Positions 16,756 to 25,637 of a stretch of 64,000 nucleotides of DNA are shown here, piece after piece. The stretch is taken from positions 62,001 to 126,000 of the forward strand of contig NZ_BMQP01000009.1 of NCBI RefSeq assembly GCF_014648175.1, in the 5' to 3' direction. Under the pieces are notes generated by a model that was not told where the DNA came from, ran no database searches, and saw only the letters and a program-made list of their open reading frames with translations. The stretch is from Planobispora rosea. Lineage in GTDB: Bacteria > Actinomycetota > Actinomycetes > Streptosporangiales > Streptosporangiaceae. The translations under genes and the position numbers were made by a program. Numbering within the stretch: position 1 is the stretch's first letter; every line of letters begins with the position of its first letter.

Positions 16756-18222
16756 ATGAGGACACTCTGGCTCTTCGCGGACGGCGAGTGGCGGGCGAGC
16801 GCGAGCACGGACACGATCGTCGTGGACGACCCCGCGACCGGGGAGCGGGTGGGCGAGTGCCCGCGCGGCTGCGCGGAGGACGTCGAGGCGGCCGTGCGGT
16901 CGGCGCGCGGTGCCGCCGCGGGCTGGGCGCGGGTGGCCCCGGCCGAGCGCGCGGCACTGGTACGCCGCGCCGCGGCCCGGCTCAGGGAGCACGCCGACGA
17001 GCTGGCCCAGCTGGTCACGCGGGAGATGGGCAAGCCGCTGGCGGACGCGCGGGGCGGCGTCGAGGCCGGGGCCGGGACCCTGGAGCAGTACGCCGAGCTG
17101 GGCCCCCTGCACGGCGGCCGCACCCTCCAGGGCGGCTGGGACGCGACCGACCTGATGATCCGCGAGCCGCGCGGGGTCGTCGGCGTCATCACCCCGTGGA
17201 ACGACCCGGTGGCGATCGCGTGCGGGCTGATCGGCGCCGCGCTGGTCACCGGGAACACGGTGGTGCACAAGCCGTCGGAGCGCACCCCGCACGCCGGGGC
17301 CCGCCTGGTCGAGCTGCTCGCCGAGGACCTGCCGCCCGGCGTGCTCACCATGGTCGCCGGAGACCGGAGCGCGGGCGCGCCGCTCGCCGCCCACCCGGAC
17401 CTCGACCTGCTGGCCCACGTGGGCTCCACCCGGGCCGGGCGGGAGATCGCCGCGACCGCCCGCTGCCGGGTGCTGCGCGAGAACGGCGGCAAGGACCCGA
17501 TGATCGTGGACGAGGGCGTCGATCCGAAGTGGGCGGCCGCGCAGGCCGCGCTCGGGGCCTTCGCCAACGCCGGGCAGATCTGCGTCTCGGTCGAGCGGAT
17601 CTACGTGCACCGGTCGGTGGCCGAGCCGTTCACCGCCGCCCTGGTGATCGCGGCGCAGGCGCTGCGCACGGGATCCGGACTCGACGAGGCGACCACGCTC
17701 GGCCCCCTCGTCGACCGCCGCCAGCGCGACATCGTCCACGAGCACGTCCGCTCGGCGGTCGAGGCGGGCGCGCGCCTGCTGACCGGCGGGGAGATCCCCG
17801 ACGGGCCCGGGGCGTTCTACCCGGCGACGGTGCTGGCCGACTGCACCGACGACATGCCCGTGATGCGGGAGGAGACGTTCGGCCCGGTGGCGGCGGTCCG
17901 CGTCGTCGGGAGCTTCGACGAGGCGCTCGCGCTGGCCAACACCGGGGAGTACGGCCTGGCCGCCACCGTGCTCACCCCCTCCCTCGCCCACGTCCAGCGG
18001 GCCTGGCGCGAGCTGCGGGCCGGGACGGTGAAGGTCAACGCCGTCTTCGGCGGCGCCCCGGGCGGCGCGGCGCAGCCCCTCGGCGCGAGCGGGGAGGGGT
18101 TCGGCTACGGTCCCGAGCTGCTCGACGAGATGACCCATACCAAGGTCGTGCACATCGCCGCCCTTGAGGATCCCGCCACCTTCGAGCGTCCCGCCGTTCC
18201 CGGGAACGGAGCCCTGCCCTGA
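16756..18222 (+). CDS. Aldehyde dehydrogenase downstream of the pca operon
   Basis: A 488-residue ALDH with Asn149 (TPWNDP), Glu242 (RENGGKDPM) and nucleophile Cys276 (NAGQIC). The base motif is RENGGK rather than the common LELGGK, and PWNDP replaces PWNYP, so it belongs to a divergent subgroup. It starts 217 bp after pcaL on the same strand, with GGGGAGGCG before the ATG. Position suggests an aromatic aldehyde such as 4-hydroxybenzaldehyde or vanillin feeding pobA/pcaHG; that is inference. Confidence 0.82.
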   Translation: MRTLWLFADGEWRASASTDTIVVDDPATGERVGECPRGCAEDVEAAVRSARGAAAGWARVAPAERAALVRRAAARLREHADELAQLVTREMGKPLADARGGVEAGAGTLEQYAELGPLHGGRTLQGGWDATDLMIREPRGVVGVITPWNDPVAIACGLIGAALVTGNTVVHKPSERTPHAGARLVELLAEDLPPGVLTMVAGDRSAGAPLAAHPDLDLLAHVGSTRAGREIAATARCRVLRENGGKDPMIVDEGVDPKWAAAQAALGAFANAGQICVSVERIYVHRSVAEPFTAALVIAAQALRTGSGLDEATTLGPLVDRRQRDIVHEHVRSAVEAGARLLTGGEIPDGPGAFYPATVLADCTDDMPVMREETFGPVAAVRVVGSFDEALALANTGEYGLAATVLTPSLAHVQRAWRELRAGTVKVNAVFGGAPGGAAQPLGASGEGFGYGPELLDEMTHTKVVHIAALEDPATFERPAVPGNGALP

Positions 18223-18238
18223 GGGCGGGGGTCCACCG

Positions 18239-19195
18239 TCAGGTCGCCGTCGTGGGCAGGCCCAGCTCGGCGAAGACCGGGCGGTGGTCGGTGCCGGGGA
18301 GCGGGTGCACGCTGAAGGCGTGCACCGCCATCCGCCTGTCGGCGAGCACGTGGTCGATCGTCACCCCGAGGATGGGTTCCCAGCCCTGTTGCGGCCAGGT
18401 CGGGACCAGCCCCTGCCCGGTCGCGTCCGCGGCGTCCCGATAGCCGCTGTCCAGCAGCTCACGGACCGGGAGGTGGTCGAGAGTGGCGTTGAAGTCGCCG
18501 GCCAGCACCCGCAGCTGCCCGCCCGCCTCCGGCAGCGCGTCGAGGCCCGTGGCCCAGCACGGGCTCTTGTGCTCGTGGCTCGGCGCGCACGGATGCACGG
18601 AGACGACCTCGATCTCGTGCCCGGACGGGTGACTGACCACGCCCCTGGCCTGCCGGAAAGCTCCCAGTTCGATCAACGGCCGCTCGCTGACGGGGTGCCG
18701 CGAGTACAGTCCCGAGCCGCCCACCCCGGTCTTGGCGCGGTCCACCACGTGCGGCATCAGCTCGCGCAGCCCCGCGTCGTCCAGGCGGTCGCGCGCCTCC
18801 GGCGTGAGCTCCTGGACGGCGAGCACGTCGGGGTCGAGGTCGCGCACCAGGTCCATCACGGATGCGGTATCGGCCGCGCCCACCGCCAGGTTCGTGGCCA
18901 GCACCCGCAGCCGCTGGTCGGCGGAGGGGAGCGTGCGGCCGTCCTCGAAGTGCCGGGGGAGTACGACCGCCACCAGCGACACGCTCGTGACCAAGGCGAC
19001 GGCCGCCGCGGTCCACCGGCGCAGCCCGAGCGAGAGCAGAAGGGGGATCGGCGAGGCCGCCGCGGCGTAGGGCGTGAACGCCACCAGCGCGATCCACTGC
19101 CACACGGGGGTCCAGCCGCCGACCCGCAGCACCGCCCACACGGCGAACGGCGACAGCACGAGCCAGACCAGCGCGCCCACCCATCGAGACTTCAT
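18239..19195 (-). CDS. Membrane-anchored endonuclease/exonuclease/phosphatase-family protein
   Basis: Three hydrophobic segments (about residues 5-25, 32-55, 63-82) are followed by an EEP-fold catalytic domain (about 95-318). Its motifs are LATNLAVG, VLAVQELTPE (metal Glu), AGDFNATLDH (Asp/Asn), TIDHVLADRR and GTDHRPVFAEL (catalytic His). The catalytic domain probably faces outward. Similar actinobacterial proteins may hydrolyse nucleic acids or phospholipids; the substrate is unknown. ATG at 19195 is preceded by an in-frame GTG at 19198, and neither has a clear ribosome-binding site. Confidence 0.85.
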   Translation of the reverse strand: MKSRWVGALVWLVLSPFAVWAVLRVGGWTPVWQWIALVAFTPYAAAASPIPLLLSLGLRRWTAAAVALVTSVSLVAVVLPRHFEDGRTLPSADQRLRVLATNLAVGAADTASVMDLVRDLDPDVLAVQELTPEARDRLDDAGLRELMPHVVDRAKTGVGGSGLYSRHPVSERPLIELGAFRQARGVVSHPSGHEIEVVSVHPCAPSHEHKSPCWATGLDALPEAGGQLRVLAGDFNATLDHLPVRELLDSGYRDAADATGQGLVPTWPQQGWEPILGVTIDHVLADRRMAVHAFSVHPLPGTDHRPVFAELGLPTTAT

Positions 19196-19342
19196 CACGG
19201 GAGGGGAGCGTAACGGGCCCTCGTGCAGATCCCGTGGAGATCCGTATGGTTCTCTGGGGAGATCTGTGGATCGCCGGAGAAAGTCCCGCTGATCGGAGAA
19301 AGTCCTGTCGGCCGTGCCCGGCCCCTCCGGACCGGACGCGCC

Positions 19343-20395
19343 TCAGCGGAGCAGGCCGCGGCCGGTGACCAGGGGCAGGTCCAGGGCGGTGAGCAGGCCC
19401 GGCGGCGCCTCGACCACCGCGGGGACGGCGTTGACCAGTCGCATCGCGGTCGCCTTCAGCCCCGCCGTGTTGTGGTCGCCGTCGCTGCCCAGCAGCTGCA
19501 GGTCCAGCGTGTAGTCCGGCTCTCCGGACACCACGACGCGGTAGCAGCCCCTGCCCGCGGGCTGCGGCCAGTCCGGGCCCAGGTCGTCGCGGAGCCGGGT
19601 CACGTGCTCCAATACGATCACCGGCCTGCCGTGCCGTACCCCCCGGACCTCGAAGCGCAGCGCGGCGGCCGTGCCCTTCTCGATCGTCCCGGACGCCACC
19701 TCGAACGTCTCCGGTGCGGGCAGGCGGGTGTGCCACTCCTCGACGCTGTCGAGCTCGACGTCCAGCCCGGCCGCCAGCTGACGGACCACGCTGCCCCAGG
19801 CCAGGGTGAGTACACCCGGCCGGAGCAGGAACGGCACCTCCTCCAGGGGCCGGCCGAAGCCCATGATGTCGAACAGCACCATGGGCTGGTCGTAGGTCGC
19901 GTAGTTGAGCACCTCCATGCAGCGCACCTCGTCGATGCGCTCGCTGATCGAAGTCAGTGAGAGCGGCAGCCAGTCGTTGGCGTAACCGGGGTCGATGCCG
20001 TTCACCCAGATCGAGGCCGAGCCCTCCCGCGCCGCCTCTCGGATCGGGCCGTCCATCGAGCCGTCGGGGAACTGCAGGAAGACCGGGCCGCTGGCCACGA
20101 CGTTCGCGCCCGAGCGCAGGATCCGGGCCAGGTCGTCCAGGGCCTCGAAGACGCGGTCGTCGGCCATCGCGGTGTAGACGACGCAGTCGGGCCGCAGGGC
20201 CAGCAGCGCCTCGGCGTCGCCGGTGGCGGCCACCCCGATCGGGCCCAGCCCGGCCAGCTCGCCGGCGTCGCGGCCGACCTTGGCCGGGTTCGACACGTAG
20301 ACTCCGGCGAGCTCTAGGTCGGGCCGGGCGTGGATGCCCGCCAGCGTGTTGCGCCCGACGTTCCCGGTGCTCCACTGCACCACTCTGTACACCAT
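19343..20395 (-). CDS. Dihydrodipicolinate-reductase-like NAD(P)-binding protein
   Basis: A 350-residue oxidoreductase with an N-terminal Rossmann fold (YRVVQWSTGNVGRNTLAGI, then LAGVYVSNPAKVGRDAGEL). It belongs to the DapB-like family found near steroid and fatty-acid catabolic genes in actinobacteria rather than to true lysine-pathway DapB, which is about 250 residues long. The C-terminal half (about 150-350) is the substrate domain. AGGAGAG precedes the ATG. It follows the SDR gene by 30 bp on the same strand, so the two probably form an operon. The reaction is unknown. Confidence 0.72.
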   Translation of the reverse strand: MVYRVVQWSTGNVGRNTLAGIHARPDLELAGVYVSNPAKVGRDAGELAGLGPIGVAATGDAEALLALRPDCVVYTAMADDRVFEALDDLARILRSGANVVASGPVFLQFPDGSMDGPIREAAREGSASIWVNGIDPGYANDWLPLSLTSISERIDEVRCMEVLNYATYDQPMVLFDIMGFGRPLEEVPFLLRPGVLTLAWGSVVRQLAAGLDVELDSVEEWHTRLPAPETFEVASGTIEKGTAAALRFEVRGVRHGRPVIVLEHVTRLRDDLGPDWPQPAGRGCYRVVVSGEPDYTLDLQLLGSDGDHNTAGLKATAMRLVNAVPAVVEAPPGLLTALDLPLVTGRGLLR

Positions 20396-20425
20396 CGTCT
20401 CTCCTACGGTCGGGCGGTGCCTGCG

Positions 20426-21214
20426 CTACAGGTCGGGCAGGCCGAGGTCGAGGTTGGGCCGGTCGAGGCCGCCGTCCACGTCGAGCACCGTGCCGGTCAC
20501 GTACCCCCCGGCGGGGGAGGCCAGGAACAGCACGGCCGCGGCGACCTCCTCCGGGTCCCCGATCCGCTTCAGCGGGGTGGCCTGCTCCATCCGGGTGCGC
20601 AGGTCGTCGTCGGTCATGACGATGTCCAGCGCGGAGGTGGCGACCGACCCGACGGCGAGCGCGTTGACGCGGATCCGCGGCGCCAGGTCGAGCGCCGCCA
20701 GCCGCGTGTAGTGCGCCAGCGCCGCCTTGGCCGTGCCATAGGCCAGGTAACCCCGCCCGGCCACGCGCCCCATCACCGACGAGATGTTCACCACGGTCCC
20801 GCCGCCGGTCCCGATCAGGTACGGCACCGCCGCCCGCGTCAGGTCGTGCGCTATCCCGACATTGAACTGGAACGCGTTCTCTAAATGTTTGCGCCCGGTG
20901 TCCAGGAAGGCCCGGGGGAGCGCGCCGCCGACGTTGTTGACGACCACGTCCAGCCGGCCGAACGCCTCGGCGGCCCGCCGTGCGAGGTCCTCGGCGGCGC
21001 CGGGCCCGCTCAGGTCGGCGGGGACCACCAGGGCCCGCCGGCCCGCGGCTTCCACCTGCTCGGCCACCGCATGCAGCTGGTCTTCGGTCCGGGCGCAGAT
21101 CGCCACGTCCGCCCCCGCCTGCGCCAGGGCCACCGCGGTCGCGGCTCCGATGCCGCGGCCCGCGCCGGTGACCACGGCCGCGCGGCCGGGGATGCGGAAA
21201 CGGTCCAGGATCAT
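20426..21214 (-). CDS. Short-chain dehydrogenase/reductase
   Basis: A classical SDR of 262 residues. It has the cofactor motif TGAGRGIG (16-23), NNVG (93-96), Ser145/146 and catalytic Tyr159-X3-Lys163 (YGTAK), and a C-terminal [14 protein letters not shown]. Arg38-type residues after the second strand (ICARTEDQL) suggest a preference for NADP. It is the first gene of a two-gene operon with the DapB-like protein and has a KstR-like box 35 bp upstream, hinting at steroid or lipid metabolism. GGGAGG precedes the ATG. Confidence 0.88.
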   Translation of the reverse strand: MILDRFRIPGRAAVVTGAGRGIGAATAVALAQAGADVAICARTEDQLHAVAEQVEAAGRRALVVPADLSGPGAAEDLARRAAEAFGRLDVVVNNVGGALPRAFLDTGRKHLENAFQFNVGIAHDLTRAAVPYLIGTGGGTVVNISSVMGRVAGRGYLAYGTAKAALAHYTRLAALDLAPRIRVNALAVGSVATSALDIVMTDDDLRTRMEQATPLKRIGDPEEVAAAVLFLASPAGGYVTGTVLDVDGGLDRPNLDLGLPDL

Positions 21215-21511
21215 TTCAGGCCTCCCGTACCGCAGCCTAGAACCTATCTAGAACTTGTTTCAATATGTCGGCCGGATGGATTGGTGGAGATCGCCGTCGG
21301 ACGACCCGGAACGCTCCCCGGACGCTCGCCGGGGCGGGGGCGGAGCAGCTTCCGCCCGCCGTAGTAGGCGATGGCGGTCAGCGGCTGGATGTTCGGGGGA
21401 ACCGGTTCTTAGCCGGTTCTGATCGGCGGGAGGACGCCGCCGCCCGACATACAGGTCCTCTCCGTGGGCACACCTTGCCGCATCGGTACGAGGCAGAAGG
21501 AGGAAGGACGC
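21215..21511. other. Intergenic region upstream of SDR and small acidic protein
   Basis: About 300 bp without a gene. The left 50 bp hold the SDR promoter: on the minus strand TTGAAA, 18 bp, TAGGCT. The middle is featureless. At 21398-21422 the motif CCGGTTCT is repeated 12 bp apart, possibly a control element for the small protein to the right. Confidence 0.4.
21249..21262. promoter_or_regulatory. KstR-like operator box
   Basis: TAGAACTTGTTTCA fits the published mycobacterial KstR consensus TNNAACNNGTTNNA at every fixed position. It overlaps the -35/spacer region of the minus-strand SDR promoter. A TetR-family lipid or steroid regulator elsewhere in the genome would be the binder; that is inference. 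Confidence 0.55.
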
Positions 21512-21697
21512 ATGTCACAGCCCGAGGAGGACAGGCCGCTCGCGGACCGCAGGGACGGGCCGGAGGAGTACGGCGAGCCGGATTTCGCCGGGGAGTTCAC
21601 CCCCTCCGCGACGGACCCGGCCGGCCAGCCGGAGGACGACCCGGACGAGCGGGTGTACGGGCAGGACGAGGGTTACGAGGAACCGACCGGGGTGTGA
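21512..21697 (+). CDS. Small acidic protein of unknown function
   Basis: Sixty-one residues with a strong excess of Asp/Glu and Pro (PEEDRPLADRRDGPEEYGEP and a tail DPDERVYGQDEGYEEPTGV), no cysteines and no hydrophobic core, so probably disordered. AGGAGGAAGG stands at ideal distance from the ATG, which supports translation. It precedes a hemerythrin gene on the same strand. No family recognised. Confidence 0.65.
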   Translation: MSQPEEDRPLADRRDGPEEYGEPDFAGEFTPSATDPAGQPEDDPDERVYGQDEGYEEPTGV

Positions 21698-21917
21698 GCC
21701 CGGCGGGGGAGCGGCCGAAGGTCACCCGATGGGAATCGGGGGGAAAAGGCTTGCTGCGCGGAGTCGTGTCCGTGCTGTCGGCATCAGCGGATTTGCGATG
21801 TTGTCGGAGGTGATGGCCCCGTTCCTGGCGCTCGTCGTGGACGGCGCGGGCCGTCACCACCGGGCCGCCGGGCCGGTCCGCGGGGCCGGCCCGCTCATGG
21901 AGAGAGGAAAACCGCTG

Positions 21918-22487
21918 ATGAGCATGACTCGGGAGACCGATGTCGTCGGCGTGCTGATGCACGACCACCGTGAGGTCGAGGAGATGTTCACCGAGCTGGA
22001 GGCGTTGGGCGCGGGGGACACCGAGCGGCGCCGGGAGCTGACCGAGAAGGTCATCACGGAGCTGGTGCGCCACGCGGTCGCCGAGGAGGCCTACCTGTAC
22101 CCGGCCGTCCGCGACCTCATCCCGGGCGGTGACGCGCTGGCCGACCGGGAGCTGGCCGAGCACGCCGAGGCCGAGGAGACGATGAAGGAGCTGGAGCGGA
22201 CCGACGTGTCCGAGGCCCGCCACGGGATCCTGCTGAACCGGCTGATGACCGAGGTCCGGGCCCACGTGCAGGAGGAGGAGAACGTACTCTTCCCCACGCT
22301 GCGTGAGCACGCCGACGAGAGCAAGCTGGCCGAACTGGGCCACAAGATCCAGGCGATCAAGAAGATCGCACCCACCCGGCCGCACCCGATGGCCCCCGAC
22401 ACCCCTCCGGGCAACATGGTGATGGGCCCGCTCGCCGGCCTGGTCGACCGGATGAGGGACGCGATCACCGGGCGCGGAAAGGACTGA
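21918..22487 (+). CDS. Hemerythrin HHE-domain protein
   Basis: A 189-residue helical protein expected to bind a di-iron centre, linked in other bacteria to oxygen, NO or oxidative-stress sensing. The ligand set is visible: MHDHREVEEMF (first His/Glu), RHAVAEEAYLYP (second), LAEHAEAEETMKELE (third) and RAHVQEEENVLFP (fourth). The C-terminus (PHPMAPDTPPGN onward) is an extra tail. AGAGAGGAAA precedes the ATG at 21918; farther upstream in-frame starts would add an unconserved extension. Confidence 0.87.
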   Translation: MSMTRETDVVGVLMHDHREVEEMFTELEALGAGDTERRRELTEKVITELVRHAVAEEAYLYPAVRDLIPGGDALADRELAEHAEAEETMKELERTDVSEARHGILLNRLMTEVRAHVQEEENVLFPTLREHADESKLAELGHKIQAIKKIAPTRPHPMAPDTPPGNMVMGPLAGLVDRMRDAITGRGKD

Positions 22488-22692
22488 GCTCCTCCCGCGC
22501 CGGGCTCTTCTGCGCCGGGTACGGCGGTCGCGATGGTCGACGACGGGAGGCTCGTGGGCGCGGTCGCCCTCCAGGTGCTCCTCGACCGGGACCTGGGTGG
22601 GGACCTGAGCGGGGCGGTACGGCGCACCGCCCCGGCACCGGGAGGGGCCGGGGCGGCGAACCGGCGGGGGCGGGTTCCGGCGGAAGGGGCGG

Positions 22693-23508
22693 TCAGAGGC
22701 TGCCGCGGCCGGAACCACGGCCGCGATCGGTCTCGTCGATATCGCCCTCGGCCTCGATCCGCTCCTTGCGGACCTGCTCCGAAATCGCCTCCTCGTCGGC
22801 GATCTGCTCCTTGGTCAGCCGGACGCGCTCGACCGGGACGGTCTCCTTGGCGACGACGGGCCGCTCCTCGTACAGGGTGATCTCGTGCTCGTCTTCGCTG
22901 AGTTCCGGCCCGCTCAGCGCCTCGTCCACGTTGGCGGCGGTGACGGGCTCGCGCTCGATGCGCGCCCGCTCGTGGCTTGTGGGGACGGTGATCTGCTGCT
23001 CCTCGGTGACGATGTACTTGCGGAGCCGGGCCTTGCCGGTGGGGTGGGACTCGCTGCCGACGTGCAGCTGCTCCTCCGAGCGGGTCATCGCGTCGTCGGT
23101 GGAACGGCCCAGCCGCTCACGTTCCTGTAGTCCTCCGGCGTGTGCCCAGCCGGTCTCGCCCGGCTGGTTGGCCTGCTGCCAGGACGACTCCCAGTCGATG
23201 TTGTAGTAGCGGTAGAGTTCCCTCTCCTCCTCCGCCGACAGGTGGCCGCGGGAGTCCACGTCGACGTTGGGTGCGTCCTTGATGGTCGCCTTGTCGTAGG
23301 GGACCTCCACGTGGTCCTGGACCAGACTGGCATCCCGGATCGGGACGAAGGTTTCGTTGAGACCGAACAGGCCCGTCTTCACGCACAGCCACTCGGGCTG
23401 TCCGGTGGCATCGTCGAGGAAGACGTGCTTGACGTCCCCTATCTTGTCGCCGTCGGTCGCGTAGAGCGGATGGTTGATCACCAGTGGTATCTGCTCCTGC
23501 GTGATCAT
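22693..23508 (-). CDS. PRC-barrel and DUF2382 domain protein
   Basis: A 271-residue soluble protein. Residues about 5-80 are a PRC-barrel (LVINHPLYATDGDKIGDVKHVFLDD, ETFVPIRDA). Residues about 155-265 are a DUF2382 domain with the repeated pattern LRKYIVTEEQQITVPTSHER / ITLYEERPVVAKETVPVERV. The pair is typical of actinobacterial general-stress proteins. A stress-sigma-like promoter lies 38 bp upstream and supports that role. The C-terminus RGRGSGRGSL is a basic tail. Function beyond stress association is unknown. Confidence 0.88.
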   Translation of the reverse strand: MITQEQIPLVINHPLYATDGDKIGDVKHVFLDDATGQPEWLCVKTGLFGLNETFVPIRDASLVQDHVEVPYDKATIKDAPNVDVDSRGHLSAEEERELYRYYNIDWESSWQQANQPGETGWAHAGGLQERERLGRSTDDAMTRSEEQLHVGSESHPTGKARLRKYIVTEEQQITVPTSHERARIEREPVTAANVDEALSGPELSEDEHEITLYEERPVVAKETVPVERVRLTKEQIADEEAISEQVRKERIEAEGDIDETDRGRGSGRGSL

Positions 23509-23546
23509 TGCTTCCCTTCCTTCTCTTCTCGTCCGTCAGGCCCTCT

Positions 23547-23571
23547 ATACCGCCCCCAATTTCTGAAAAAC
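23547..23571 (-). promoter_or_regulatory. SigB-like stress promoter of the PRC-barrel gene
   Basis: On the minus strand GTTT (23571-23568), a 15-bp spacer and CGGTAT (23552-23547) resemble the actinobacterial general-stress pattern GTTT-N14-16-GGGTAT. It lies 38 bp upstream of the ATG, inside an AT-rich stretch (about 23556-23632) unlike the surrounding DNA. Confidence 0.5.
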
Positions 23572-23630
23572 GCCCATATTGCCACATAGAGTAAATCTAG
23601 ATATAAACGTCTTTTTATTGGTGGGGTTGT

Positions 23631-24182
23631 TTAGGAGTCGTCAGACGGGGTCGTCGGAGTGGTCCCCGGAACGCAGCGGTCCTCCGGAAGGAGCCAGAGC
23701 ACCTCGCCGTCCACCCGTTCGGCGGTCGGTGCGAGTCCGAGGCGCCGGGCCACGGCGGCGGAGGCGGTGTGGCCGGGGTGGATCGTGGCGGCGACCGGGG
23801 TTGCGCCCCGCTCTCCGAGCCAGGCGACCACGGCGCGCGCGGCCTCGGTCGCGACGCCTCCGCCCTGCCAGGGTGTGCCGACCACCCAGGCGACCGTCGC
23901 CCGCTCCGGGGTGACGGTCGCCTGGACGTAGCCGACCAGGGCGTCCTCCAGGCGGATGACCCAGTTGAGCCAGGCCTCCGCGCTGCCGGACGGAGGCCCG
24001 GCGAGCACGCGGGTGTAGCGGTCACGGAGCTGCGCGGCGGTGGCGGGGGAACCGCCGATGAAGGTGTGCAGGGCCGGGTCGGCCAGAGCCGCGGCCATCT
24101 CTTCGGCGTGCTCGACCCGGAGGGGTTCGAGCGTCAGCCGGGGCGTGCTGATCCCCTCGGCGCGGAAGGACGGGTGGTCCAT
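23631..24182 (-). CDS. GNAT-family N-acetyltransferase
   Basis: A 183-residue acetyltransferase of the RimJ/RimL-like subgroup: ISTPRLTLEPL at the N-terminus, the acetyl-CoA loop GTPWQGGGVATEAARAVVAWL near 110-130, and HPGHTASAAVARRLGLAP as the closing helix. The acceptor is unknown. AAGGA precedes the ATG. It is 63 bp downstream of the ROK gene on the same strand and may be cotranscribed with it. Confidence 0.87.
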   Translation of the reverse strand: MDHPSFRAEGISTPRLTLEPLRVEHAEEMAAALADPALHTFIGGSPATAAQLRDRYTRVLAGPPSGSAEAWLNWVIRLEDALVGYVQATVTPERATVAWVVGTPWQGGGVATEAARAVVAWLGERGATPVAATIHPGHTASAAVARRLGLAPTAERVDGEVLWLLPEDRCVPGTTPTTPSDDS

Positions 24183-24245
24183 GAAGGGAGTCCTTCCTGT
24201 CGCGGTGCGGCGGGGCTCCGGGAGGTGTGGCCCAAGGGGGGCGGC

Positions 24246-25433
24246 CTATGCCCGGGTGACGGCCTGATCGACGGTGTCGGGGGACAGGACGTGATCGATG
24301 ACCATGACGGCGGCGCCGATCACGCCCGCGCGATCGCCCAGTTCGCTGGCGGTGATGCTCAGGTGTTGGGTGGCCAGGGGAAGCGACCGGCTGTAGATGA
24401 CCTCCCGGAGCCCGGCGAGAACCTGCTCCCCGCCCTCCGCGATGTCACCGCCGATCACGATCGTCGAGGGGTTGAAGAAATTCACGATCGAGGCCAGGAC
24501 GTCGCCGAGCTCGCGCCCGGCCTGGCGGATGAGCTGGACGGCCCGGGTGTTGCCGCTGCGGGCCAGGCGGATCACGTCACGGCTGTCGGCCGCCTCCACT
24601 CCGTCGGCGCGCAGGCGGGCGGCCATGGCGGCGCCGCCCGCGACGGCCTCCAGGCAGCCGACGTTGCCGCAGCGGCAGACGGTGTCGAGACCGGAGGCGA
24701 CCCGGATGTGCCCGATGTCCCCGGCCGCGCCCTGGGCGCCCCGGTGCAGGCGGCGGTCGCTGATGATGCCGCAGCCGATGCCGGTCCCGATCTTGACGAA
24801 GATGAGGTGGTCGGCCTCCGGGCGCGCGGCCCAGTGCTCGCCCAGGGCCATGATGTTCACGTCGTTGTCGACGAGGACGGGCACGCCCAGGTGCTCGCCG
24901 AGCCACTCGGGGACGGGGAAGCCGTCCCAGCCCGGCATTATCGGGGGGTTGACCGGCCGTCCGGAGCTGTGCTCGACCGGGCCGGGCAGCCCGACGCCGA
25001 CGCCGCAGACCTCGCCGAGCGAGTGGCCGGTCTCGGAGAGCATCTCCTGGAAGGTGCGCTGCAGCCAGGTGAGCGTCGGCTCGGGGCCGCGGTCGATGGG
25101 CAGCTCGGCCGCGCGCTCGGCCAGGACCTCGGTGCTCAGGTCGGTGACCGCCACCCGGGCGTGGGTGGCGCCCAGGTCGGCGGCGAGGACGACACGGGCC
25201 GAGCGGTTGAAGGTGAAGGCGACGGCGGGGCGGCCGCCCGAGGAGATCGCCTCCTCGGTGGGGACGATCCACTGCTGGCTGATGAGCGCGTCGAGACGCT
25301 GCGCCAGGGTGGATCGGGCCAGCCCGGTCAGCTGCACCAGCTCCGCCCGGGTGCGGGCCTGACCGTCGCGCAGGATCGTCAGAAGCGCCCCCGCGCCGGC
25401 GATGGACCCACTCGCTTCGCTCAGCATGCGCAC
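24246..25433 (-). CDS. ROK-family transcriptional regulator/sugar kinase-like protein
   Basis: An N-terminal winged helix (about 5-65, RTRAELVQLTGLARSTLAQRLDAL) precedes a ROK domain. The latter has the phosphate loop DLGATHARVAV, the sugar-binding region DNDVNIMALGEH, and the zinc site GHIRV...CRCGNVGCLE. ROK regulators repress sugar uptake or catabolism until a sugar binds. GTG at 25433 is chosen because GAGGGG lies 8 bp upstream; an ATG two codons later is also possible. No sugar genes adjoin it, so the target is unknown. Confidence 0.87.
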   Translation of the reverse strand: MRMLSEASGSIAGAGALLTILRDGQARTRAELVQLTGLARSTLAQRLDALISQQWIVPTEEAISSGGRPAVAFTFNRSARVVLAADLGATHARVAVTDLSTEVLAERAAELPIDRGPEPTLTWLQRTFQEMLSETGHSLGEVCGVGVGLPGPVEHSSGRPVNPPIMPGWDGFPVPEWLGEHLGVPVLVDNDVNIMALGEHWAARPEADHLIFVKIGTGIGCGIISDRRLHRGAQGAAGDIGHIRVASGLDTVCRCGNVGCLEAVAGGAAMAARLRADGVEAADSRDVIRLARSGNTRAVQLIRQAGRELGDVLASIVNFFNPSTIVIGGDIAEGGEQVLAGLREVIYSRSLPLATQHLSITASELGDRAGVIGAAVMVIDHVLSPDTVDQAVTRA

Positions 25434-25489
25434 AGTCAACACCCCTCGTTTTCCCACGTCAAAGCCACTTGACCGCGCTCTGCGATCCA

Positions 25490-25532
25490 TTATGACGGGT
25501 CGCGTGCTTCTTTTGCTTAACCGACGTCATAA
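25490..25532. promoter_or_regulatory. Inverted repeat upstream of the ROK gene
   Basis: TTATGACG (25490-25497) and CGTCATAA (25525-25532) are perfect inverted 8-bp arms 35 bp apart, roughly 60-100 bp upstream of the ROK start. They could be paired half-sites for autoregulation. Confidence 0.4.
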
Positions 25533-25637
25533 GTCAGTTTTAGCATCTCGAAACACAGGGCAAATAGGGCGGTCGCCGACGGATCGTCCTCTCCTTCCGC
25601 CCGCAGCGTGCGGGGGTGCCGGTGACGGCCGGGCCGC

